Assembly: GCA_004764695.1 (NCBI GenBank)
Contig: SMSO01000007.1
Location: 1,681,270-1,745,269 of the forward strand
Origin: Schizochytrium sp. TIO01
Taxonomy: Eukaryota; Sar; Bigyra; Thraustochytrida; Thraustochytriidae
Length of the DNA: 64,000 nt
Reading direction: 5' to 3'
Shown: piece by piece, positions 7,723 to 16,594 of the stretch
Numbering within the stretch: position 1 is the first letter of the stretch
Layout of the letters: every line of letters begins with the position of its first letter
Made by a program: the position numbers and the translations under genes
The notes under the pieces: generated by a model
The model's database searches: none
Seen by the model: the letters and a program-made list of their open reading frames with translations, nothing else
What the model was told of the DNA's origin: nothing

Positions 7723-10425
7723 ATGCTGCTAACTTTTTTCTACGTTGCTGCTCTGGCTTTGCTAGGGTGTGTCGAAGGTGCTGGGACCTTGGATGTGGAC
7801 ATGATGGTTGATCTCCGAAATCAGGCTGGCCGCATGCTGGACCACGCTTTTCAAAGCTACATGGACAACGCTTACCCGTGGGACGAACTCAAACCCCTAA
7901 GTTGCTCTGGCCGGCGCTGGGACCGACGGGAGAGGGGCACCATTGATGATACTCTCGGTGGCTTCTCCCTCACATTGATTGACTCTCTGGATTCTCTCGC
8001 TGTTATGGGTCGACACCGCCAATTTTACGAATCTGTGGATCTTATTCGCAACGAGATTTCTTTTGATCGTGATGTCACTATATCAGTCTTTGAGACTACT
8101 ATTCGTGTCCTTGGTGGCCTGCTCTCGGCGCACGTCTTACTTGCTGATAAAGTTGTGCCGGAGGCTCCGGAATCATGGGCTTATGATGACGAGCTACTGC
8201 ATCTTGCCGAAGACCTTGCCGAGAGACTCTTGCCAGCTTTTGAAACGGAGACAGGTATTCCATATCATCGCGTCAACTTACGGCATGGCGTGGAGCGCAG
8301 TGAGTCCCGCAAGACCTGTACCGCTGCTGCCGGGACTTTGCTCGTGGAGTTTGGCGTGCTATCTCGCCTCACTGGAAGGCGTGTGTTCGAAGATAAGGCC
8401 CGTACTGCTTTGTTCGCTTTGTGGGAGCGTCGTAACCCCTCTACAGGCCTTGTGGGCAATACCATCAATGTCCAAACTGGCCAGTGGCTTCTGTCCAAGA
8501 CCGGAAGCGGCCCTGGAGTAGATAGCTTCTTCGAGTACCTCCAAAAGGCGAGTGTTCTTTTGGACCATCCCGCAAGCCCCTTCTACCGTGAAAATGGTGA
8601 ATTCATAAAGGTTTCAGATGTCCCAGACAAGGCGACCCCGTCACACGACGGAGACATTACGGACAGAACACATGCCTCCTCTCACGGCGCCAGCTCAACG
8701 GGGCGCGCAGCCCATCACACGAACAATGAGAAGGCTGATAATTATAGGGCTGAAAGTACTAGCAGTAGCAGCAGTCGAAGCAGCAGCAGCAGCAGCAGCA
8801 GCAGAAGTAGTACTAGTAGTAGTAGCAGCAGCAGCAGCGGCGGCGGCGGCGAAGGAGCCTCCGCACCCCAAGCTCTAGGAAGCGCCTTTGAGGAGGCCGT
8901 GCGTAAGGTGGATGAGCACCTGTCTTTCGGCCCATGGCACATCGAGGTCGATATGAATGTTGGACGCGACCAGCCTTTGCAATACAGCGTGTCTGCTCTG
9001 CAAGCCTTCTGGCCTGGCCTTCTTGCCTCGACGGGGCGGCTCGAGGCTGCTTCGGAAAGCTTTGACGCCTTTTACAGCCTGTGGCGGAACAATCGAGCCA
9101 TGCCAGAGGAAGTGGACCTCTTGACTCGGTCCACCACCTACTACGGCAAAGGATATTATCTCCGCCCAGAGTTGGCGGAGAGCGCAATGGTTCTGTACCA
9201 CAAGACTAGGGAGGCAAAGTATGTACGTGCTGCAGCTCGGATCATGCGAGACATTGAGACGCGCTGTCGCGTCGCGTGTGGCTATGCCACCCTCCGCAGC
9301 GTGCATGCAAAGCAGGACGGCTTCAACCGCGAAGACCGAATGGATAGCTACTTCATCGCCGAAACCCTCAAGTACCTGTACTTGACATTCGACATGGCAG
9401 CCCGCAACTCCACACAAATTTCCACGCTCGGCGAATCGCCCATCTTCAGCACCGAAGGGCACCTGTTTTTCCTGAAAAACGCAAGCGTTTTCGACCACCT
9501 CTCCAGCAGCCTGTCCGCAAGCCCTCTGGACGACCCGCTCTCGCCCAAGCCTGCGCTCAATTCGAGTGTCCCGGGGGCAACTTGTCCGGCGCACCAAGGA
9601 GGTCCATCGACGACAACGACTACGCCATCTCGAGACTCGCAGCGCCCGGAGTTCATCACTGCCCGCGTAAACGTGGAAAGTGTGCTCACTCCTCATATTA
9701 GCGCGCCAGTCCAGGTGCCAGCCGGCCACAGCAATGCCAGGCGATCTGACTTCGTCTTAGCTCCGGCAGCCTTCGGCCGTGCCGTTGCCGGGGACTTGGA
9801 GGCACACGTAATCCTGGTCAAGGCCGAGCCTCTGGACTCCTGCGACACGATCAGGAACTCGGAGGAGATTCTTCGTGCTCAGAAGCTCGCGAGCGACCTT
9901 CGGCTGAGCGACGGACGCTCCCTGGCTGTGGCGGTTGTCGCCGCCCGTGGGGGGTGTAGCTTTGTGCACAAGGTTGCAAATATAGCCAACGCGACCTTGG
10001 GGAGAGTGGAGACGGTGATCATCGTGAACCGTCGCGCGGATGGCGATGAGCTGCACACGATGGTGGACGATGGCACTCTTCATCAAGAAGGGCCGCTGCT
10101 GGGCTACGTGCGGGGGCTCATGGCTCCGTACTCGTTCATGAGCTTCTTCAAGCAGATTGGCTTCCCCATTATGCCAGGGCTTCCTCACGCCCGGGCTTAT
10201 CACCAATCGCACTATGCCGTCGCGCACCTAGCCGGTGCACGGCGACACCTTGACTCCAAGCAATCGCCTCGTGGCGCAGCTTATTCGGACAGGTCCACGC
10301 CTGGTCAGCGCGCGCCTTCGCAAGCGCCCTTCGTGCAGGACTTTCTCATTGGCGAAGTTGCGAAGCTTTTCGAGCATCTTTTTGCGTCCAGTCCAGCGAC
10401 CGGTGCCGTGAAGGAGGACCTCTGA
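7723..10425 (+). CDS. EDEM3-like ER mannosidase-family protein (GH47 + PA domain, KEDL tail)
   Basis: A 900-residue protein. The chosen ATG is the first in the frame and begins a clear signal peptide (MLLTFFYVAALALLG). GH47/EDEM landmarks appear in order: GTIDDTLGGFSLTLIDSLDS (from residue 72), SVFETTIRVLGGLLSAH (about 121-137), TAAAGTLLVEFG (about 200), GVDSFFEYLQKA (about 265-276) and GYYLRPELAES (about 477-487). A Ser-rich insert of roughly 90 residues, including an AGC-repeat poly-Ser run (8755-8850), interrupts the GH47 domain just before the WHIEVDMNVG segment. A protease-associated domain follows near residues 685-800 (ARGGCSFVHKVANI). The protein ends in KEDL, a KDEL variant, as expected of an ER-lumen protein; human EDEM3 likewise combines GH47, PA and a KDEL end. 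Predicted role: trimming or recognising mannose glycans on misfolded glycoproteins for ER-associated degradation. Confidence 0.96.
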   Translation: MLLTFFYVAALALLGCVEGAGTLDVDMMVDLRNQAGRMLDHAFQSYMDNAYPWDELKPLSCSGRRWDRRERGTIDDTLGGFSLTLIDSLDSLAVMGRHRQFYESVDLIRNEISFDRDVTISVFETTIRVLGGLLSAHVLLADKVVPEAPESWAYDDELLHLAEDLAERLLPAFETETGIPYHRVNLRHGVERSESRKTCTAAAGTLLVEFGVLSRLTGRRVFEDKARTALFALWERRNPSTGLVGNTINVQTGQWLLSKTGSGPGVDSFFEYLQKASVLLDHPASPFYRENGEFIKVSDVPDKATPSHDGDITDRTHASSHGASSTGRAAHHTNNEKADNYRAESTSSSSSRSSSSSSSSRSSTSSSSSSSSGGGGEGASAPQALGSAFEEAVRKVDEHLSFGPWHIEVDMNVGRDQPLQYSVSALQAFWPGLLASTGRLEAASESFDAFYSLWRNNRAMPEEVDLLTRSTTYYGKGYYLRPELAESAMVLYHKTREAKYVRAAARIMRDIETRCRVACGYATLRSVHAKQDGFNREDRMDSYFIAETLKYLYLTFDMAARNSTQISTLGESPIFSTEGHLFFLKNASVFDHLSSSLSASPLDDPLSPKPALNSSVPGATCPAHQGGPSTTTTTPSRDSQRPEFITARVNVESVLTPHISAPVQVPAGHSNARRSDFVLAPAAFGRAVAGDLEAHVILVKAEPLDSCDTIRNSEEILRAQKLASDLRLSDGRSLAVAVVAARGGCSFVHKVANIANATLGRVETVIIVNRRADGDELHTMVDDGTLHQEGPLLGYVRGLMAPYSFMSFFKQIGFPIMPGLPHARAYHQSHYAVAHLAGARRHLDSKQSPRGAAYSDRSTPGQRAPSQAPFVQDFLIGEVAKLFEHLFASSPATGAVKEDL
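8755..8850 (+). repeat. AGC/AGT trinucleotide repeat inside EDEM coding sequence
   Basis: Imperfect AGC/AGT/AGA units encode a poly-Ser run ending in Gly codons. It lies in frame within an insertion in the GH47 domain, so length changes would alter only the linker. Confidence 0.9.
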
Positions 10426-11536
10426 TAAGATTTCCCGCCCCTCTGAGTCCCTCGCTGCCTAGGTGCCGCCTGCGTGTTTACCTAGCTACAGAGTTCGTTG
10501 TCAAGCTTTCCTAGTTACCATGCCTTACTCCTCTGGCGCTTGGCCCGTGGGTTTGTTTGTTGGTAGGGAGTGCTGGAAACTACAGCTCGGATAGTATTGG
10601 GTGCTCGGTTAGTATTTCGCATTTGAGGGCACGCACATGTGCTTTTGACAGCGAGTCTGACGCGTGCTTTCTTTCTTTCATTCATTCATTGAGCGAGACT
10701 AGCAGGCGGCGGATACCTGCCGAGGTACCACGGTGAACTCACATTTACTCTGAAGTGGCGGAGAGACTTGAGGATCGGTTTGATCAGGGCTATCTCGACA
10801 TCGTTGTAGTCAATGAACTATTTGTGGTTTTCCCTCTAGTAGAGTAGTTCAAGAAGGTTTGAGCTGTTATTTTTTATTATTGTAAATGTCAAAAGTCCAA
10901 ACCTCAACGCTATGAAATATGAGTAATTCTGCGACGAGTGTGGCCGGAACCAGGTAGGTTTGTGCTGAGCCTGGTGTTTCTTTTGCACAAGCTTGCCATC
11001 CATATCTCGACGTTTCTTCTTTGTCTATGCGCTGCCGGTGTTTGCCATGAGTGGTCGGGCTTCTCCAGGGAATTGGTTAATTCAACTGTTGTGGCCTTCG
11101 ATTATGCAATGGAACTTGATGCTTTGGGATGTGAGATGATGGATGATTGATCTTAGGGATCTTTCCATGAGAAAAGGCAAATTGTAATCTCGTGTTACCT
11201 GAGAAATCAGTTCTATTGGGGACTGCTAGTAGACCAGATAGGACTCGTAAGCGCGTTTGTACAGATTGTCGTGATTTTCAAGTTGATGCTCTATGCACCC
11301 TAAGGGGATGTAAACCATTATAATGTACTTAGTTTCGAAAATGATACCGATCAAATTTTTTGGATGCAGAGACTGCGTAAGTGGTAGACCATAGGTTAGA
11401 CTTACCTACTCGGTGTTCTGGAGTTGGTTTTTCTCTGCCTTCTATTGTAAACACAATTCGTTGGATTGTATTGTATTGCATTGCACTTCATTGCTATCGT
11501 TAAAAATAAAATAAAAATGTCCTCCTGCCATGTGGC

Positions 11537-11601
11537 TGATTGCTTTGATTGCTTTGATTGCTTTGATTGCTTTGATTGCTTTGATTGCTTTGATTGCTTT
11601 G
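11537..11601. repeat. 9-bp tandem repeat (TGATTGCTT)n
   Basis: About seven near-perfect copies in a row. The unit length keeps a reading frame, giving Ala-Ile-Lys on the minus strand, but no gene surrounds it. Confidence 0.95.
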
Positions 11602-12253
11602 TTTGGTACGTCAGCTCTTGTAGGAGAATTTGATCTGGAGTAGGACCAAACAGTCAAAATCCTACAAATGCAAACGGCCATGCTTTAATTTCATCAACAA
11701 GTCAAGTCCACTACAGTCATATGATATTCTAAAGAGAAGCGTGGCATCATTCGCGGCAGCAATAGAGCTTCTCGGCGGTCTTGGAGGCGGGTGTGCAGAC
11801 ATAGGAGGTACCACCGCGATCAGGAAGGCTTCAGAATTTTGAGTCAAGCAATACCTAACTTGGGATAGTTACGAGTGATGCTAGAAGGCTGAGTACAAGT
11901 GGGCTACTTTCTCGCCGTAATGTTGTTATGCATACGTAATTTTATAGACTTGAAATCCTCCGCATTTATATTGAAAATTCGGTTGCTAGTATGGAAATCA
12001 ATCATCCGTATAATAGAATTAGAAAGTAAAAACGAAAATCAGATTCATGAGAAGAGAGACATCGTTGTAAGTAAATACATTTATGCATACATTCATGAAC
12101 TCAAACCGCCTCGAAAGAAACAAGTGGCGATGAATTGCGGGCTATTGATTGATTAAATTCTACAAACGTAAGTACGTAGGTACTGCTGAACAGGAACTGG
12201 GCAGGCGGGGGCCTTCAAGGCATATTTCTTGATCATCCTATGGAAGTAAAAGA

Positions 12254-12293
12254 ACCTACCTACCTACCTACCTACCTACCTACCTACCTACCT
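12254..12293. repeat. (TACC)n microsatellite
   Basis: About ten perfect TACC units. Confidence 0.95.
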
Positions 12294-12935
12294 GTTACTG
12301 GGTGCCGATCTTTTGAAGTTAAGCAATTGAAAATACGTCGATATCATGCAGAACTAGCAGCATAACCTCAATCGTGCAGTCTGCGCGCCAGGTTGGTTCT
12401 TCTTTCCAACTACAAGCGTTCAAAAGAGAAATCCAGATAAACTGCAACAACGACAATCTGACTAACCTAGCTAGCTAGGTTTTCCAACTGATACTCGCAA
12501 TCCTATCACTGCGTTGGTCGAGTCAGTCATCAGCGGAATTACCTTCGGTACTCACTCACTTATTCACTCCTGGGTACGTGTCAGTAGAAAGTGCTTTTTT
12601 TCTTTGTCTTTTTTTTTACACGCACAGGAAAGGAGAGGAGTTCGTTTCCAATGACAAAGCTGCCACAAGTTACGCCAGCTACGAGTAGCAAGCCGCGAGT
12701 AAAGAACTAGCTAGATGACTTTTCATGCATGACCTTTTCGTTCTTTCCTTTCGACTTGTAAATTCAGCGTGGGGTTTGGACAACGAGTAATGATTGTGCT
12801 GGTTTGAGTTTTCGCCCAACCTTGAAGCTAAAAGGTTTCAACAACTACTACTAACTGCTGAGAGTGGAGTTCTCCCAGTTTTAATCTAGCGGTACTAGTC
12901 CGCGGTGCTAGCTAGCTACTAGCTACTCACAAGAA

Positions 12936-12955
12936 AGAAGAAGAAGAAGAAGAAG

Positions 12956-12985
<30 letters not shown>
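12936..12985. repeat. (GAA)n microsatellite
   Basis: About 50 bp of GAA/AAG units. It follows a CTAGCTAGCTACTAGCTAC stretch. Confidence 0.95.
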
Positions 12986-12986
<1 letters not shown>

Positions 12987-13323
12987 CCTTTTCGCTATCA
13001 AATCTTGATTTCGTGACCTGGAACTGAGAGATGCCAGATGCCAGATTGCACTTTATGGCAAAGAAAGCAAAGATGCCAGACAAGTCAAAGTCTCCAATTG
13101 GATCGTGGGACACTCATTCACCTGCCAGCGAAGGCTCCGCACTCGCTCATGGCGGTCCTCGTGAAGTGCATTCCATCATACATTCCATGCGATGTGCGAT
13201 ATGCGATATGGATTGTCCCATTCTCACAAGTTTTTCGCTCACACGGGAAGTGCCGCGGCACTACAGCAGCTCGAGCCTCTGTAACGCGGCTCTGTAAGCA
13301 GCGGCAGCAGCAGAATCTAGATA

Positions 13324-13394
13324 CAGGCAGGCAGGCAGGCAGGCAGGCAGTCTTCGTTCGCTCCACGCAATCAATCAATCAATCAATCAATCAA
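13324..13394. repeat. Paired tetranucleotide repeats (CAGG)n and (CAAT)n
   Basis: (CAGG)n at 13324-13350 and (CAAT)n at 13369-13394 are separated by 18 bp of unique sequence. Confidence 0.93.
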
Positions 13395-13536
13395 TTCTTC
13401 TTCATTCCCTGGCGCTGCCTGGACTGAGACGCACAATCAAAAGCAAGCACCAAGTGCCAACCCCGCAAGCAAGCCAGTCTCTCTTCGCAAGCTCTCAAAT
13501 TGCAGGCCAGCAGGTTGGGCTTGGGCACACACCCAC

Positions 13537-13635
13537 GCATCCAAACATCCAAACATCCAAACATCCACGCGTACATCCATGCGTACATACATTCATTCAT
13601 ACATTCATTCATTCATACATTCATACATTCATGCA
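13537..13635. repeat. ACATCCAA repeats followed by (CATT/CATA)n
   Basis: Three ACATCCAA-type units near 13541-13568 are followed by mixed CATT and CATA tetranucleotides to 13635. Confidence 0.85.
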
Positions 13636-13725
13636 GAAGGGGCCCAGTCGTCATCCAGGCCCGGCAAAGTATCAGAGCAAGAGCTTCTTTTTCTTGCCTA
13701 CCCTCGCACTGCTACAACCACACCA

Positions 13726-13930
13726 AGAAGCCAGACAGCCAGCCAGACAGCCAGCCAGCCACACAGCCATACCGCCATAACACACAGCCAGGTCTCTCTC
13801 CTTTTCCCCTTTTCCTTTCGCTTTCTGTTTTCTGCTTTCGTATTGCTGCTGCTGCTTCTGCTGCTGCGTAAGCCCGCTCTGAGTCGCTCTGCCGCCGCTG
13901 CGTTCCGCTTGCCGCTCGCCGCTCGCCGCG

Positions 13931-13965
<35 letters not shown>
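13726..13965. repeat. CAGCCAGA/CAGC and (CTGG)n repeats
   Basis: Imperfect CCAGACAG/CCAGC units lie at 13728-13768, short CTG/CTT runs near 13844-13868, and (CTGG)n at about 13933-13964. Confidence 0.8.
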
Positions 13966-13966
<1 letters not shown>

Positions 13967-14528
13967 TGATCGTGCGTGCGTCCGGCGTCTCCACAGGGCG
14001 CTGCGCTGCGCTGCGCTCGATCGATTCCGCCACCGCCTCGATTTCGCTACCGCGGGTTTCCTTCCACAGCCCCCGCCGTCAAAGCTGAGCGAAGCTGCTG
14101 AGCGACTTATACAAAGCTAAGCGAAGCTGATTGCGCCGCTTTACCCCGACGCCTCCCTCCCTTTCTCCCTCCCTCCCTCTGCTGCTCCTGCTCCTGCTCC
14201 TGCTCCTCGAGTGGTTTCTGTTCTCTCTCAGGCTTCGCAGGCTTCGCTTCGCCTGCCACGTTCTGGGCAGGAGGAGGAGGAGGAGGAGGAGGAGAGAAGG
14301 CTTTGCTGAAGAACTGAAGGCACGCCGTCTCAGCGCCGGTTCTCCAGGCAGAGCGAGCGGGAGGCCTGGTCGCTGTCAGGCAGACTGGCAGGGCTTAAGC
14401 GGAAGCGGCGCCGCACTCACTCACTCGCTCGAGGAGAGTCGAGGAGACTCGAGGAGACTCGAAGAGGGGAGGTCGTGCGCGCTCCAATGCTCCAAACCCG
14501 TATCGCGCCGCGAGCTGCGAGCGGCCTT

Positions 14529-14602
14529 CAGCGCCGAGAGCGGCAATATTGACGGCGAGAACGGCAACGTCGACGGCGAGAGCGGCAATATCGACGGCGA
14601 GA
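14529..14602 (+). repeat. 21-bp tandem repeat, three units, coding-like
   Basis: Three units read GAG-ARC-GGC-AAY-RTY-GAC-GGC. In the plus frame they give ESGNIDG, ENGNVDG and ESGNIDG, so all differences are silent or conservative. The surrounding frame (14131-14736) has no usable ATG and is otherwise low-complexity, so I do not call a gene. Confidence 0.7.
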
Positions 14603-14995
14603 AGATCGGGCTCAGCCGTTTGTGGCGGAGTTACGCGGAGCCCTCGCGCTCTCGCGGAGACGAGGTCTCTTTGTCACCAAAGTTACTTTCTGAAGGTGGA
14701 TGCGCTGAAAGGAGCAGAATGGGAAATGGGAGTTAGAATAACAAAGTGACGAAGTGACACAGAAATGGGCAAGAAATGAAAAGAGAGAAAACAATCTCAA
14801 GAATTGAGTCTGAGAAAAAGAAAATGAAAGGATTGAGAGGGAGGAAAAGAAATGAGCACCACAATCATATGCATGAATGAGCTTGACACCATGGAATTGG
14901 CAAATGCAGAATGAGCGTGATATCAGCATTGCATTGACAAGTGCAGAATGAGCATGATACGGAATTGACAAATAAAATGATAATGGCAACGACAA

Positions 14996-15067
14996 TGAAA
15001 ATGAAAATGAAAATGAAAGTGAAAATGAAAACGATAATGAAATTGAAATTGAAAATGAAAATGAAAT
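14996..15067. repeat. Imperfect (ATGAAA)n repeat
   Basis: About twelve hexamer-like units with scattered substitutions, followed by A-rich GAA runs. Confidence 0.85.
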
Positions 15068-15435
15068 GAATAGGAGGATTAAGGATATTTTAAAAAAAGA
15101 GTGGAAAAGAAGAAGAAGAAGAAAAAACCAGAAGAAGAATAAACGAAGAATCGAAGAGGCGCTAGCTAGCTCAAAGAACATGAACTTTGTGTCGTGAGGG
15201 TCAGTCAGTTGCGCTGGCGTGGTAGCGCTAGTCCAAGAAAAAGAAAGGCTCATTCCTGCTCGATCAATCGTCGACCAATCAATCGATGCGTGCGACTGAG
15301 CCCTTTTCTTTATTTTCTTTCTTTGTTTCTTTCCTTCTTCTTCTTCTTTGTTTTCTTTCTTCTTCTTCTTCTTCCTCTTCTTTTGACGTGTCTTTCTGTC
15401 TTTTTTCGTTTCTTTATTTTCCGCGGCAGGTACTA

Positions 15436-15500
15436 TATAGATAGATAGATAGATAGATAGATACATAGGTACATAGGTACTATGTACTACCTAGCTACGA
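15436..15500. repeat. (ATAG)n then TACATAGG-type repeats
   Basis: About seven ATAG units (15436-15462) run into ACATAGGT copies and a TACTATGTAC palindromic stretch. Confidence 0.85.
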
Positions 15501-15645
15501 TGCCTTCTTCTCCTTCTTTGCTTTTTGCTCTTTTCTCTTCTTCTCGCAAGAAAAGAAAACAGCGACCAAGGCAAGGCGAAGAGGCGGCCACCGCGCGGAG
15601 CATCGCGAACAAGACCACGTTAAGGAACTGAAAGGCTTCGAGCTG

Positions 15646-15905
15646 GTTGGTTGTTGTTGTTGTTTGTTTGTTTGTTTGTTCGTCTCTCTCTGTGTTCAGG
15701 CAAGAACAGTCAGAATGGACATCTTTGCGCTGTCATCTCTTTCTTGCCTTTTCTCTCTCTCTCTCTCTTTCTCTCTTTTACTTTTCTTTCTTTTTGGTTG
15801 TGGTCCCCTCTTTTTTCCTTCAGTGCTTTCGTTTCCCTCTTTTTGTTGTTGTTGTTGTTGTTGTTGTTGATGTTACTTTCTTTCTTTCTTTCTTTCTTTC
15901 TACCT
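15646..15905. repeat. Cluster of GTT, TTTG, CT and CTTT repeats
   Basis: (GTT)n/(TTTG)n lies at 15646-15680, a (CT)n-rich stretch at about 15752-15780, (GTT)n at 15845-15869 and (CTTT)n at 15876-15902. The long frames here translate only these tracts. Confidence 0.88.
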
Positions 15906-16504
15906 TTGTCTTTCTTCGTTTTGATGGATCTTCTGCCTTTTCCTGGCGACAACGCCTTTTGGGGACGAGGCCCTCGCTTTGTAGGGCGTCTTGGCGACGG
16001 AACAGAGACACATTTGACCACGTGGATTAACGCCAAAAAAAATGTTTTTGGTGTCACGTCTTGTGTGGAGAAATTGCAGGTGAGTACGAATGAGAGAGAG
16101 AGCACATACATACGTGTTTTGCAATGACAATAATGAATCTCAGAGCCAGGCAGTAGACCTTGTGCATGGCAAAACGAAGAAGAAGAAGAAGAAAGCGGCA
16201 GGAGTGAGAGGTCGGTAGAGGCCACAGCAACAGCAACAGCGGCAAGACGGGCAACAAAAGCGACGATCAAATTCACATTTGGTAAATACGTTGTTGCTGT
16301 TGTTCAAGTTCTGCGATTTGATGTTGACAGGGCGAGCGAGCAAATAAAATGCCGCGAATGGCAACGTAAGCAAGCAAGCAGGCACGCAAGCAAGCCAGCC
16401 AGCCAAAAAAGAAAGCGGCGCGGCAACAACTCCCTCCCACAGATCACTCGGACATCATCATGTCCTGTGTGTGCTCACTATCAGTACAACGCACGAGGGA
16501 GGAG

Positions 16505-16545
16505 TAAGTGAGTAAGCGAGTGAGTGAGTGAGTGAGTGAGCGCGT
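16505..16545. repeat. (GTGA)n microsatellite downstream of the NYN gene stop
   Basis: GTGA/GCGA units lie within 50-90 bp of the NYN gene stop codon, so they are probably in its 3' UTR or just beyond. Confidence 0.85.
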
Positions 16546-16594
16546 GTGAGAGTGGGTGGAGTAGTGGTGGTGGCGGCGTTGTTGACTTTCGATT

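Larger units (their letters stand above)
10426..16594. other. 6.2 kb without a supportable gene; microsatellite-rich
   Basis: Open frames here either lack an ATG or translate simple repeats (poly-Leu, Ser/Phe, Arg, Lys). The first 1 kb (10426-11450) is unremarkable sequence after EDEM, with one 70-codon frame at 10938-11150 whose protein (hydrophobic N-terminus) I do not recognise. From 11.5 kb on, tandem repeats listed separately follow one another every few hundred bases. I see no tRNA, rRNA or transposase remnant. Confidence 0.6.

Noticed and set aside
8875-9729. 284-codon minus-strand frame opposite EDEM
   Set aside because: It is a shadow of the GH47 coding strand; the plus strand has family motifs throughout.
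13324-13394. CRISPR-like spacing of short repeats
   Set aside because: The units are 4 bp microsatellites without unique spacers, and the DNA is eukaryotic.
14131-14736. 201-codon plus frame with Leu, Arg and GNIDGE runs
   Set aside because: It has no ATG start and is mostly repeat-encoded; only the 21-bp repeat is kept as an observation.
14612-15466. 284-codon minus-strand frame
   Set aside because: It is composed of Ser/Phe/Leu and Lys/Glu runs from purine/pyrimidine repeats, with no domain.
15651-16276. Overlapping frames of 127-188 codons on both strands
   Set aside because: They translate GTT, CTTT and CT repeats and lack any recognisable domain.
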